Origin: Chalara sp. BL73
Lineage: Eukaryota; Ascomycota; Leotiomycetes; Helotiales
Assembly: GCA_918026815.1 (NCBI GenBank)
Contig: CAKJVC010000030.1
Coordinates: 930,001 to 994,000 of the forward strand
Reading direction: 5' to 3'
DNA length: 64,000 nucleotides
Made by a program: the position numbers and the translations under genes. Positions 35,328 through 46,504 of the stretch are shown one piece after another. Below the pieces are notes generated by a model. That model was given only the letters and a program-made list of their open reading frames with translations. It was not told the origin of the DNA and searched no databases. How positions within the stretch are numbered: position 1 is the stretch's first letter; each line of letters starts with the position of its first letter.

Positions 35328-36971
35328 TTATCGTACATTCTTCTTCTTAGGTTCTCTACGCCGTTCCCAAACCTGCACATAAGTCTCCCCGAGATACAGC
35401 GGCTTCTCCTTTGGTGACTTTTCCACGAAAAGATCTTGTATCTGCCACCAATCCTCCCTTGCGCGATCTCTGATCTGTACTTTCCACTCCTTCCCTGCCT
35501 CAGCCTCCACGCTGTCATCTTTGCCTCTAACAGCCTCGTGAACGATATTGGCCACCAAATCATACCAAATCGGGCCACCGCCTGAATGATAATTCGGGTT
35601 AGGCTCGACATATGGCGCCATATCCAGGTTCCGGGCATCAAAAGTGACAATTGTGGGATTGCATTCTGACACAAATTTGTTCTTCGAGAATCGCTTGATA
35701 TGGAAAAGAAGATATGGTGGTAGAGGATGTAATAGTCGGTAGCGTTTTCTCGTATTAAGATGTTCTTGTGGGCTCAATCCATTGTATTTTGATAATATGC
35801 TGGTAAGGGGAACCTGAGGAATAATGTTCTTTTCTAATTCGTCCTGGAATAGTGGTGCTGACGGTAGGTCAAGAGTAAGCATTAGAAAGCGGTTGATGTC
35901 TACTTTCACCTCAGCCGCTTCTTCAAATCGAAGACGATCTCCTGCGTCGGCCTTTGCCGTGATCTCCTGAGACTCTACTTTCAGCTTGCCTTGGAAAACT
36001 TGCTGTATTATACTGCTCCCAGGCTTCGTCTTGCTGCCTCCCAACGCTAAATGCAAATTATTCAAGAACCATGACAGAAAGTCAACGGGATCGGATTGTT
36101 GTGTCAAGGTAAACCTTTTATTCGATTTTAGGGAGATCTCTTGCAGAAGCTCATGTGGCGAGACATGAGACTTAAATGCCCGTGGGTTCCAGATCTTGCG
36201 AACGAGGATGGATAATCTTTTAACTAGCTCCGGTTTCTGAGAGAAGTCCTCCAGCATGAGAAAGTTCCGCAGAGGCGGAATATGCGAGAGAGCTTGGATG
36301 ACGACATTAAAGTAGTCGTTCTCCTTAATGTTGTTCATGCCAACGAACCCAGGTGTATATTCCTTTCCACCAAGCGCCCATGCTGTTTTTGCGTCTCGGT
36401 CCATCGCTATCACTTGCTCCTTTGTATATGTGGGATCTGAGACAAACTTAATGTCGTCTAAGCTCTTGTTCTTAACCTCATATCCTTCTGGCAAGACGTA
36501 GACCTTATGGGTTTGCATATTGATGTACACATGGTGATTAACTTCCAACGCATGGAAGTAAGCATGCGATTTTGATCCTCGTCCCTGAAAGTACTTCCCA
36601 CATACTAGACAGGCGTAGACGTTTATGTTTGACAGCGATATCGAGCATAGCTTTTCGAAGTCGAAATCAAGGATGTTGCGATTTATCGTGTCGAGGTAAA
36701 GATCATCGTAACCTTCTGCAGGAGCAGTTTGCCGTGCTACTGGAGCTTCAAATACCTCATCATCCTCTTCGATACCCGTCTCTCCATTCTCTACTTCGTC
36801 TTCGACTGTTGGTGGTGGAGGAGGCTCATCTATTTTGGCCTTAGCCATTCGTGCAGGCAGCTCAGATCCATTATGAAGCTCATGGAAGTTGTCGGTGCGC
36901 GACTTCTTTGAGAAGGGAGAATCTATCCCTGAAATATCCTCCAGAGCCTCTTCAGCTTGCCTCTTGCCCAT
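35328..36971 (-). CDS. sad1: Tri-snRNP factor Sad1/USP39 (inactive ubiquitin-protease fold)
   Basis: A single exon of 547 residues. An acidic N-terminus is followed by the zinc-finger UBP domain (VYACLVCGKYFQGRGSKSHA, then HALEVNHHVYINM) near residues 115-175, then the USP-like fold starting GFVGMNNIKENDYFNVVIQAL. The catalytic Cys box of real USPs is replaced by NDYFN, as is known for USP39/Sad1, so no deubiquitinase activity is expected; a NIVHEAV His block remains. The C-terminus has DLFVEKSPKEK...QVWERRR. Sad1 is needed for U4/U6.U5 tri-snRNP assembly and splicing in the nucleus. Start is the first ATG of the open frame. Confidence 0.95.
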   Translation of the reverse strand: MGKRQAEEALEDISGIDSPFSKKSRTDNFHELHNGSELPARMAKAKIDEPPPPPTVEDEVENGETGIEEDDEVFEAPVARQTAPAEGYDDLYLDTINRNILDFDFEKLCSISLSNINVYACLVCGKYFQGRGSKSHAYFHALEVNHHVYINMQTHKVYVLPEGYEVKNKSLDDIKFVSDPTYTKEQVIAMDRDAKTAWALGGKEYTPGFVGMNNIKENDYFNVVIQALSHIPPLRNFLMLEDFSQKPELVKRLSILVRKIWNPRAFKSHVSPHELLQEISLKSNKRFTLTQQSDPVDFLSWFLNNLHLALGGSKTKPGSSIIQQVFQGKLKVESQEITAKADAGDRLRFEEAAEVKVDINRFLMLTLDLPSAPLFQDELEKNIIPQVPLTSILSKYNGLSPQEHLNTRKRYRLLHPLPPYLLFHIKRFSKNKFVSECNPTIVTFDARNLDMAPYVEPNPNYHSGGGPIWYDLVANIVHEAVRGKDDSVEAEAGKEWKVQIRDRAREDWWQIQDLFVEKSPKEKPLYLGETYVQVWERRREPKKKNVR

Positions 36972-37902
36972 TGTGAGGATTGTGCAGGATTTGAATTCGG
37001 CGCTATTGTGCAGACTGAAATGCGACTTTTTTTCTACATGAGCGTGTCGCGAAAAGGTGTTTTCCCAAATTTAGGCAAGGCTGAAAAAGTGGGACCCATT
37101 GAAGGTCCAATCTGCATGTCCGGATTCACTTCCTCGTTACAGGACATACCACGTCGATACAACAAACACGAGCCATATATCACGCACGCCTGCCATCCCC
37201 ATACGGCTGATATGAAACGTGATGAGATGATATATCTGGCAAAAAGTTATGATGTAGCTGAATGGTGCCGTCATCCGTTGGTCATGTGATTGGGTCAAGC
37301 GCCCCAGACTTTCAAGTTCCACTCAAAACATGTCGAGGAGCAATCAAAAATCCATGAATTCTCAATCGTTTCTATTCAATTCTGCAACTCTCTAACCATT
37401 TGAGGCTGTGTAGGCTCTTTTTATCGCCAAGGTTATGATCGAATAATATGGTATGATTTGTGCCAGACAAAGAACCACCAAGTCTTGGTGAGAGCGAGAT
37501 GTCATGAGATCAGGAGACCTTAACATCAGTAGCTTGCAGAGCAGACGTTTAATCTGCTTCCACTCTAGCTTTGTAATGCCATACTTATGTTTTAAAGCCT
37601 ACATTTCGCAGAGTTTAAGTTCAGAATCTACTGTATAACTCGTTTATTCTTCAAAGATTCCCGATTGTGTCATAGATTATAAACAATTCCTTGGGCCTCC
37701 GAACAAGCTTCATGACATCAAAGGCGTAGATCACAGCATTCCAGATCACACTATATAGCTGCACGGCTCAACAACACTTATAAAACTGACAATATTTACA
37801 GCCAAACCATTTCTTTTTCCATCCATCTATCCTCCGCAGCGATTACTCTCAAGCACAAAACATCCATCCATAACTTTTGGCCACCAGAGAGGCAGTACAG
37901 AC
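36972..37902. other. Divergent promoter region of SAD1 and the trehalose phosphorylase
   Basis: 930 bp between two start codons. The 5' leader of the plus-strand gene is pyrimidine- and CCATC-rich just before its ATG. No other feature recognised. Confidence 0.5.
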
Positions 37903-40176
37903 ATGAGCGATAGCTCTCAGACAACCCTTCCCTTAAGGACTAGTACTCCTCCCCAGCAAGCCCCCAGTCCCATAAGGAATACACCCAAGAGCCTTCGGCC
38001 TTATGTCTTAGCTCTAATGGCCTTTCCTCAGGGCCGCCAGTTCCACACCAAGCCTTCCGCTCACCATACGCGTCGGCTAAGCAGTGTTGTGGATAAGGAA
38101 GGCATATTTAACGCCGCTCTTACAGTAAGCAAAAACACATATTTTCCACATATGAACGATCTGACATTACTAGCCGCTCTTCGTCGGCGTATCGGCGGTC
38201 TTCAATGACTCTCCGGCTACAGCCGTCGTTGCTATTGCGATCCATGACTCTACCTACCTTCTGGATTTCAGTGTCAAGACACTTGAACTCAGCAACACCC
38301 CTCATGATCAGGATTTGATTGCCGACCATGTCTTGAAAGAGCTAGAGATATATGAGCACCTTAACCTCAGCAAGTTTATTGGAGCCGGAGTCCCTTATAA
38401 CTTGATGAAAAAGAGTCCAAAACTATGCTCAAGATTATGGTTGGATTTAGACGTGGTTCCCATCACAATCGCGCAGGATGTAGATCGTATGAGAGATAAG
38501 GGGAACGGATCATGGAATGTCAAATCTGTTGATGAGCAAGCCGACTCGATGGCGAGAAAATGTATCATGCATTTTGGTCCCTGCTTATCCCCTCTACTTC
38601 AGGTAGGCTACCGAGGAATCGTAGACATCGATTCCGATTTCCAGGCACGAATTCTTACTTTGGAGGATTTCGAAACTACTTGTGATTCAGAGACATGGAA
38701 CTCCATGATGACGTTTAGCAACTCTTTGAAAGCTAAAAGAACAAAAATAGCGTTCTTCAGTAGCACACCTCAAGGTGGTGGTGTAGCGCTCATGAGGCAT
38801 GCTCTTGTTCGCTTTGCGAAGTTGCTTGGCGTGGATCTAACGTGGTATGTCCCTAAGCCCAAGCCAGGTATTTTCCGGATCACAAAAACTATACACAACA
38901 TCCTTCAGGGCGTCAGCAAGCCTGGTGAAAAAGTTAGCACCGATGAGAAGAGCGCCATCAAGAACTGGATAGAGGACAACGCTGGGCGCTACTGGCTGTC
39001 TCAAGGGGGACCACTTCGACCTCCATCCGAAGGAGGGGCAGATGTTATAGTAATTGACGACCCGCAGATGCCTGGACTAATTCCATTGATCAAAAGCATT
39101 ACGCCACATAGACCTGTTCTTTACCGAAGCCACATCCAAATACGTAGCGATTTGGCCATGAAGGAGGGAACGCCGCAATTTGATGTGTGGCAATTTCTTT
39201 GGAACAATGTCCAACAAGCAGATATGTTTGTCAGTCATCCCATTCCTAGCTTCGTGCCAAGTAATGTGCCCAAACCAAAGGTTGCCTATCTGCCAGCGAC
39301 CACTGACTGGCTGGATGGTCTCAACAAGAACATCAACGATTGGGATCAGGGATATTATGGGAATCTGTACAATCAGCAGTGTCACGCTCAAAGAATGACT
39401 GAATTGCACTGGCCTGCAAAGAAATATATCATTCAAGTTGCTCGTTTCGACCCAGCCAAGGGTATACCGGATGTCATCGAATCCTATGCCGAGTTCCGCC
39501 GCCAGTTAGCAAAGCAACATCCGGATGTGGAAACACCACAACTAGTAATATGTGGTAACGGGTCCGTAGATGATCCGGATGGAACTTTAATCTACGATGA
39601 GACAATGGCGACTCTTGAGACGCGCTTTCCGGACCTGCTGCTAGCTGTTTCTGTGATGCGTCTTACCCCAAATGACCAACTTCTGAATACTCTCATATCA
39701 GCCGCACACATTGTCCTTCAGCTCTCGACTCGCGAAGGATTTGAGGTCAAGGTCTCTGAGGCCTTGCATAAAGGCAAGCCTGTGATTGCCACCAATTGTG
39801 GTGGGATTCCACTCCAGATCCAAGACGGCAAGAATGGGTTCTTAGTAGATGCGGGAGATTGGCATGCAGTTGCGGGACATTTGTTGGATCTGTGGACAGA
39901 CGATAAGCTCTATGAGAAGATGAGTAAATATGCGAAGCGTAGTGTCAGTGATGAGGTCGGCACGGTTGGGAATGCTTTGAGCTGGTTCTACTTGGCGGAC
40001 AAATGGGCAAATGGTGATGGCGTGATACCAAATGGGAAATGGGTATGTGTTTTAGATCATTATAACCCCGCGTGTAGGTTTTGCTAACGTCAATCGTTGT
40101 CCAGGTAAATGATTTAGCAAGAGAGGCTGCTGGGATACCATATCTCAAAGGGGAAAACAGATTACCTCGGTTTTAG
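37903..40176 (+). CDS. ccg-9: Trehalose phosphorylase / clock-controlled gene-9 (CCG-9) homologue
   Basis: Three exons, 37903-38124, 38174-40042 and 40105-40176, give 720 residues. A variable Pro/Ser/Thr-rich N-terminus leads to LFVGVSAVFNDSPATAV, and the first Rossmann lobe carries KIAFFSSTPQGGGVALMRHA. The second lobe has QVARFDPAKGIPDVIESY, LVICGNGSVDDPDGT and the nucleotide-sugar type E-x7-E motif in STREGFEVKVSEAL, followed by GKPVIATNCGGIP: a GT-B, GT4-type retaining fold. The last 24 residues come from a small terminal exon. The reaction is trehalose plus phosphate to glucose and alpha-glucose-1-phosphate, reversible, in the cytosol. The Neurospora homologue is clock controlled; I did not identify clock elements here. 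Confidence 0.94.
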
Positions 40177-41463
40177 TTGGTGTTTTTGCTACAAAGTTAC
40201 CTCGTCGGTGTTGGTGGGATTCGTACACGCAAATCTAAGCCTAATTTTTTAGCCAAGTTTCAATGCAACCATAATAAATGAAACAATGGAATACCTCGAT
40301 TTGAGCTATTAGCCTACAGTTCCATAACGTCTTTGTCATAAAGAGCAAAGCATCTGGGACAATAAGACAACCCAAATACAGCTATTGGTCTCGAAGCCAC
40401 TGGTTCTTCTTTACTTCGTAATTAATGGGTATAGAAACGGTAGAGATGGATAGTCGCCTTCAGTTGCTCTCCCGATTGAGCACAAAAGCTTCTCAAGCAT
40501 TATCGTGCCTTGTCTACAGTCTATCAGACCAGACGTGGGTAATAATAGCTGTCACCAAATCTGCCAAGACACGATATTTTCACGTGATTGTCGCTAAAGC
40601 TACCTAGCTAGTGCCAGACGCTAGCGAATCTCGGCCATAAATTAATTTTCGCTATGAGACCTCAACTTTTCTTCTTCATCAAAAAGTACCAGGGCCAGTA
40701 AGTACCTACAGCTCTTCAACCCCCACCCCTCCTCTCACTATCAGGCACAATATGGGTAGCCAATGGTCGTTGTACCTCAATTGAGGGAAACAATTGCTGA
40801 CTTATGCTTTTAGGCCACGACACCCATCTCGAACGCTAACAGTGGTGTGTTGCCAGCACTCTCGAGTGTGTGGCCCTGCAGATGAATAAGTTTGCTTACG
40901 CGAGCTCCTCGATAGGAAGTTTTTCTGCCGTGGGTCTTCTTAAGTGAGGGCGAGGGCAGTTAAATGCTGATAGAAGGGAGACATGTCAAATTGAGATATA
41001 GGATTGTGTATGCCAATGAGAGGAATGATTTGACCATGGGGAAATTTTGGTCGGTTATATAGCATTGGACATACCATATCTAATAGGACACCAACAATTT
41101 TATATTATGAAGAATAATCGTGCTTCCCTTGGTGAAGTTTTTTGTTTAAGTGGCATGGACTAATATGGTTTCTGAGTTCACAATAGCCTAGGAAAACTTG
41201 GCTCATTTTTAATGCCTTTACTCAGCTTGCGACTATAGTGTCACCAGTTAGACACTAGGTTTCGGCCGCTAGAGTGACTTGCCATATTCTATTGATGTGC
41301 TCGACTACATGCCATGAGAACGAACGTTGGACATTGTAGCATCAGAGAATCTTGCAGGAGCATTGAGCAAAATGTACTTCCAATTCACCCATGCAAACTA
41401 GGCATTTTATGGACTTTAGATAGAGTTTCCCGTCATCATGCGTACCATGACAGGAGGGGTATC
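40177..41463. other. Convergent 3' intergenic region, nothing recognised
   Basis: About 1.3 kb between the trehalose phosphorylase and MAK11 ends. A 60-codon plus-strand frame at 40425-40607 has no support. Confidence 0.45.
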
Positions 41464-42936
41464 TTATTCGCTATCTAAACTACTGCTGTCTGAGTCTTCT
41501 TCATCTCCATCACTAAAGCCCTCAAACTCCTGATCATCTTCCTGGTCTTCCTCATCGTCCGTCTCCAGGCTTGGAAGCATGACAAAGGCTGTTAGACATG
41601 TGATACGATTGTTCGTCTCGCATGTTCCTAATATGCTGCCGACCTGCTTAACCTCTCCATCATGTGCTAGTAAATCTGACGCCGACAGATTCCAGACTCT
41701 CACAGTACCATCGCTGCCTCCTGTCACAACGAAGAAGTTCCTTGATGCGCCACTCCCAATAGGTAGTATCTTGAAATCCTTGATACGCCCAGTAATTCCC
41801 ACGGACTTCCCCCCAAGCTGTGCAATCAGCTTTGCCGAAGGCAGAGGTGCATCTTTCGAGTCCTTTGTAGATGATGCTACCAGATCTTCTGTTCTAGTAG
41901 AATAGAACAGTATTCTAGCATCCTCCGTTGAAACAGCCATGACTTGGTTATCTTTGGTGTCGTCGATTAATACATAGCATAACTGATGTATTTTGCTTCT
42001 TGGTTCTGGGATGACTTTGCATTTCGGCTTGCTATCGTTGCCAAACACTACAATCCCCCTCTCGAAACCCACACAGAACTCCAACTCATCTGCTTCTGCG
42101 GTACTTCCCCAAGCTACCTTTCTACCCTCTCCACTGCTAAATCTGCCTTCCCCCACTTCCTGAAGAATGTTTCGTTCAAAGTTCAAGGCTCCGGCTTTCT
42201 TGCCAGTTACCAAGTTCCACAGCCGCATACACTTCTCTCCTTTTCCAACGCTTATCATTATTTTCATGCTAGGGTGTACGGCAAAATCGTTTATTCCGCT
42301 GGGGGCGCCGCCCGTCGGTGCCGTATCTCCACTCGGCCGACCTACTGCTTTTGGTATTGGCGCTTTTATTGTGCTTAGGAGACTCCAGTCCTTCGTCCTT
42401 GTAACAGCAATAATACTGTCTTCTGCCGAGCTAAGTAGTTTGGCCCTCGTAGGAAAGTATAAACTTGTTATGCTTGAGGAATGGTGTTGTAAATTGCCTA
42501 GCTCACGATTCTGGGCATTCTCTACCACAGGCCGCGAGGTCAACGAAGGTATAACAGGTATCGTGATTTTTGTAGGAGCATGTGCTGAGAGATGATATAG
42601 ATTTATTCTTTCGTCAGTGCTTCCGGTTGCGAGAATAATCTTTTGTGGTTGGTTCGAGATGGGAGCCGATGGAGGTGAGAGTGCAAGACAACGGATGGCG
42701 GATGCATGAGCATCGAAGAGGAATGCATCAGCGAACCGCGCCTCGCCAGAAGGGGTTATGGTGGTAGTTATTCCATGCAAAACTCGATCGTATGAACCTG
42801 TCACTATTTGGATTGTGACATTTGCTGGCTTGCCAGACTGCGGGGGCGGCGTAAAGCTTGCTTTGATCTTTTTGCTTGAAGCAGATGGCTTAGCACCGAC
42901 TGGTTCTTCATTAGAAGAGCGCTTTCGTTTCGCCAT
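41464..42936 (-). CDS. mak11: WD40 60S-biogenesis protein Mak11/PAK1IP1
   Basis: Single exon of 490 residues starting MAKRKRSSNEE at the ATG at 42936; an ATG 22 codons upstream is also in frame but adds non-conserved sequence. A Lys-rich N-terminus is followed by WD40 repeats: VTGSYDRVLHGI, FDAHASAIRCLAL, ILATGSTDERINLYHL, LQHHSSSITSLYFP, FAVHPSMKIMISVG, KCMRLWNLVTG and TGGSDGTVRVWNL. An extreme acidic tail (DDEEDQEDDQEF and on) closes it. Mak11 acts in the nucleolus on pre-60S particles and L1 protein levels; animal relatives are PAK-interacting. No odd feature apart from the repeat divergence usual for this family. Confidence 0.92.
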   Translation of the reverse strand: MAKRKRSSNEEPVGAKPSASSKKIKASFTPPPQSGKPANVTIQIVTGSYDRVLHGITTTITPSGEARFADAFLFDAHASAIRCLALSPPSAPISNQPQKIILATGSTDERINLYHLSAHAPTKITIPVIPSLTSRPVVENAQNRELGNLQHHSSSITSLYFPTRAKLLSSAEDSIIAVTRTKDWSLLSTIKAPIPKAVGRPSGDTAPTGGAPSGINDFAVHPSMKIMISVGKGEKCMRLWNLVTGKKAGALNFERNILQEVGEGRFSSGEGRKVAWGSTAEADELEFCVGFERGIVVFGNDSKPKCKVIPEPRSKIHQLCYVLIDDTKDNQVMAVSTEDARILFYSTRTEDLVASSTKDSKDAPLPSAKLIAQLGGKSVGITGRIKDFKILPIGSGASRNFFVVTGGSDGTVRVWNLSASDLLAHDGEVKQVGSILGTCETNNRITCLTAFVMLPSLETDDEEDQEDDQEFEGFSDGDEEDSDSSSLDSE

Positions 42937-43943
42937 TTTGCAAAATACTCTTGGAGTTATAAACGAAATGTTTTCAAAGATCTCTCCGGAAAAAAAATCC
43001 ATCTCAAGGGTTTTTTTTTTTTTTTTTGACAGGGTTCCCCAGATTTGGTGACTAAGATTACTCTTGGCCCCCCAAATAACTTCTCGAGAATCAACCTAAA
43101 ACATCTTTTGAAAACTGTTCGAACTTGATAAGAACACAAATTTTCGAACTTGAGCATATTGCATCTTAATGTCTCAGGGTGACATGATTTACGGTCTTGA
43201 GAAAAACATTTTAGAGAATAGGACTCGAAATATATTTGCAAGCTTGTGTTCATTATTTGAACTTCTCCGCCTCTCAAGCTTAAAAAGCCTATTATTCTAG
43301 TTTCTTCGCGTACTCACTTTAAGATTCGACAATTCTCCAGGTGGCACTGCCATATACAGTTCGACTAACTACTATGCTGTTGTCAATCATAAGCAACTGC
43401 TTTCTTTTCTTGATTAACTCTATCTCCAGTTCTGCGTGTAAGATTTACCGCTACGGTATCGTTCATTAAATGATTGATGTTAAGTACAAAAATATTACAA
43501 ACAATATCCCGGGTTCCAGTTGGCCCAAAGTAAAAAAAGAGTATCACGGAGAGTACTCAGTAGTTGTGTGACGGGTTGAACCCGTAAGGATGACTCGGCT
43601 GCACGTGCCTTTGGCACGAGCCAGCTCTCATTGTAAACACATGACAGCGCGTAGCTCCCGTGACTCTCTTTGTAAAATAGCAGTGATAGTCAATTGAATA
43701 GGTTACTATCAGCCTGTCACTCAAACGCTTTCCATTTTAGTATATATACCACTAGTGATAGAGTGAGTAATGCACTATTAAACCCGCCGTTCAAACCAAA
43801 CCCACCCGAACAAAGGAAAACATTTGCTTAGTAGCATTACACTTTCATAATACAGCACTTTGAAGCCACTTTGATCCTCAACCTGTTTTATCCTATAACA
43901 AAAATTGAAAATGCGCTGTCAGCGACCCGATTTGCAAGGGGAT
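42937..43943. other. Intergenic region with a poly-T tract and two small hairpins
   Basis: Lies upstream of MAK11 and downstream of the ALDH3-like gene. It carries a run of 17 T at 43011-43027 and the palindromes at 43571-43622, listed separately. No coding signal was recognised. Confidence 0.45.
43571..43622. repeat. Two adjacent hairpin-forming palindromes
   Basis: 43571-43585 reads ACGGGTTGAACCCGT, a perfect 7-bp inverted repeat around one base. 43597-43622 folds as GGCT-(GCA)-CGTGCC paired with GGCACG-AGCC around a TTT loop, with a 3-nt bulge. They are 11 bases apart. Could be an RNA hairpin, a terminator-like structure or a MITE remnant; no flanking target duplication was seen. Confidence 0.55.
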
Positions 43944-45764
43944 TCAATTCACCCCTCTCTTCTTCCGTAACGTCAAGTCCGCAAAACCAGGAAGCACACC
44001 CGTATCGATATATCTCTTTGCACTCACCGCAAACAAAGCAACAATTGCCCATTTGAGTAATACGCCTTTAGGCCCATCAGAGCCCAGCCCGCCTAAAAAA
44101 GAAAGCCAGTAAGCGACTCCCTTAATTTCCTTTCCCTCGCGGTCAAAGTTTGGCTTCTCCTCGGTCATCTGGCGGAACTGTTTGAGTTTGGCATCGCTGT
44201 ATGGTGGGTAACGGACTGCGAGTAATTTCTCCATCCACCCTGGGGTGGTAGTGACGGAACGGCGATGGGTGAAGACATCGAAGGAAGACTTTCCGCGGTA
44301 TGCTCCTTGACCCGAATCTCCAACTCCACCAAATGCTAGTGTTGGAATTGTGCCGTGGAAGAAAGAATCGTTGACAGAAGCACCACCAGAAGTAACTTCG
44401 TTAAGGACTGCGAAGGCAAGTTAGCAGTGGTTTCCGTAAAATGATGACTGGGATGTAGAAGAAAGGGAAAGGGAAAGGCGAAAATTTCAGTGTGAAAGGG
44501 TTTCAAATCATAACATTTGCTCTCGCAACTACCATCTGCCATAGTTGCCCTTCCACCATGCTAATTGAAATGGATATTGGGGCAACTTACTTTTCTTAGT
44601 TTCGGCCTCTGAACCGAAAGCGTAAAGACCAAGGGGTGTTGAATGAACCAAGTTAGCAGTCTCGATCGCCTCCTTAACACTATCAACAGGCAAAATTGGG
44701 ATTAAAGGGCCGAAAGACTCGTCAACGATCATGGAATCTTTGGTGTCGTTGACTTGCACTACAGTGATTTCGATAAAGTTTTCAGATTGATCCATCCCAC
44801 CCCCCATCAATATCTTCCCCTTAGAGTCGTCCACCATCTTCTTGATTCTATGGAAATGTCTGCTGTTGACTATTCTTGAGAAATCCGGACTAGCTTTCTG
44901 GCCATTGGGGAAGAATTCGGTTATAGCAATCTTTAATTGCTCAATGAATAGTGGCAAAATATCTTTCTCGATCATGATATAATTCTGACTAATGCAGAGT
45001 TGACCTGCGTTATAGAATTTACCCCACAACAGTCGTCGTGCGGCTAGACGGGGATCGGCGTTGTTGGTAACAATGGCTGGATTGCGTCCTCCAAGTTCAA
45101 GACAGACTGGTGTCAATGTCTCGGCGGCCTTCTTCGCAATAATTTTTCCAACTTCTTTTCCACCGGTGTAAAAGATTTTATCCCATTTCTCATTGAGCAA
45201 AGCAGTGGTCTCGGTAACACCACCATTAACGACAGAATAAGCACTGGGATCAAGGTACTCTACGATTTTTTTCAAGACCATGGCTGAAGCCGGAGAAACT
45301 TCTGATGGCTTCAAGATAGCCGTACATCCAGTTGCAATAGCGCCAATGAAAGGGCCAAGAGAAAGTAGGATTGGGAAGTTGAATGCTCCAATGATCAAAA
45401 CCGTGCCCAGTGGTTCCTTTCTGATATGCGGGTTGAGTAACGAACTGGCGAGTGGAATATCTGCGGCTTTCTCGTCCTTCATCCACTTTGCCAGATTCGC
45501 TGTCACAAACATTATATCGTTCTTGCACCAGTCGATTTCCGCAATATATGTTTCAAAGCTCGGCTTTCCCAAATCCGACTTGCACGCTTCGACCAAGGCC
45601 TCAGAGTTGTCGGCAATTCCCCACCAGAGCTTGCGTAGTTGCGTCAATCGATATTCAATGGGCTTGGTCTTTTGGGCGCGGAAAATGGTCTTGCACAAGT
45701 TGACTGTGCTCGAAATCGAATCGACGGCCGTAGCCTCGAAGGGCGCGAGCTTGCTAGAGCCCAT
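43944..45764 (-). CDS. ALDH3-like fatty aldehyde dehydrogenase with C-terminal membrane anchor
   Basis: Two exons, 44591-45764 and 43944-44407 (intron 183 nt), give 545 residues. The class 3 pattern is clear: GTVLIIGAFNFPI, a KPSEVSPASAMVL block, IFYTGGKEVGKIIAKKA, LELGGRNPAIV with the Glu, and FYNAGQLCISQNY with the catalytic Cys. Next come ESFGPLIPILP, then GGASVNDSFFHGTIPTLAFGG and SSFDVFTHRRSV. The C-terminal 100 residues include a hydrophobic helix (GVLLKWAIVALFAVSAKRY), which fits yeast Hfd1 and animal ALDH3A2-type tail anchors. Oxidises fatty aldehydes at membranes. Bases upstream of the ATG end in TTCAG, so a 5' UTR intron is likely. Confidence 0.92.
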
Positions 45765-45937
45765 AGCGGTCTGTCTGAATTTCAAATATCAGTTACTGAT
45801 TAGAATATCGTTTCCTCGTGCTGCCGCTTGAGTAGACTGGTAATGCAACCGGGCGGTAATGCTTGATTGTATAGCGTAAAGGGACTTGTAAAATGGTATT
45901 TGAACTGATGTAGGTTGAGGCATTGGAAACTGAAGCT

Positions 45938-46504
45938 TTAACACAGACGTGCGAGAGTCTTGATAATTCTTTCCTTGTACCCCAACCTGGCTATGTTGGG
46001 ACTACTAGGGGCGTGCCACCGCATGTGGACCCCTTGGTTTCTTGCGGGTTTCTTCCCCAGCTCACTGACATAATTGTAGTTGGATCCAGAGGCCGTTTCC
46101 AGCAATTGCTCTAGTCTACTTTTGCTACGGAACAGACAGGCCAACAAGGAGAAGAGGCATCAATACGTAATAGAATTGCAGACTAACTTGCTAGATATGC
46201 TGGACATCCTGGTCCAATATTTTCCGATTTCTTAACAAATGTGAAACGGAGATAAGATAACAAAGAATAAAGTAAGAGTAGCACAGAAGTTGTTGGTTTG
46301 ATCTGCGGTGCTGACCTCGACCTCTTGTATCTTTTGGAGTTCGGCGCTAACCCGTCTGACTTTCTGCACAGTCGCGAGATGGTCCAACTGGGCTTCCGAA
46401 AGTCCGGGATCGGATTCGTTTAGTAAGGGCGAGATGCGAGTGCTGGGGGAAGTTGATGAAGCTGGGGTTGGAGTGGTGAAAGTGGAACAAGGGGAAGTCG
46501 ACAC
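45938..46504 (-). CDS. Small coiled-coil protein, unrecognised (3-exon model)
   Basis: Exons 46316-46504, 46192-46208 (17 nt) and 45938-46124 join to 130 residues. The N-terminus is Ser/Thr/Pro-rich, then a predicted helical region LDHLATVQKVRRVSAELQ runs through a micro-exon (DVQHIY) into KSRLEQLLETASGSNYNYV. The second intron would be GC-AG, with a GCAAGT donor. The first and last exons look coding by composition and heptad pattern, and this is the only junction I found that joins them in frame. The C-terminal 40 residues look non-conserved. Function unknown. Ends only about 170 bp upstream of the ALDH gene start, same strand. Confidence 0.42.

Noticed and set aside
39077..39436. 119-codon frame antisense to the trehalose phosphorylase
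   Set aside because: Opposite-strand shadow of conserved coding sequence.
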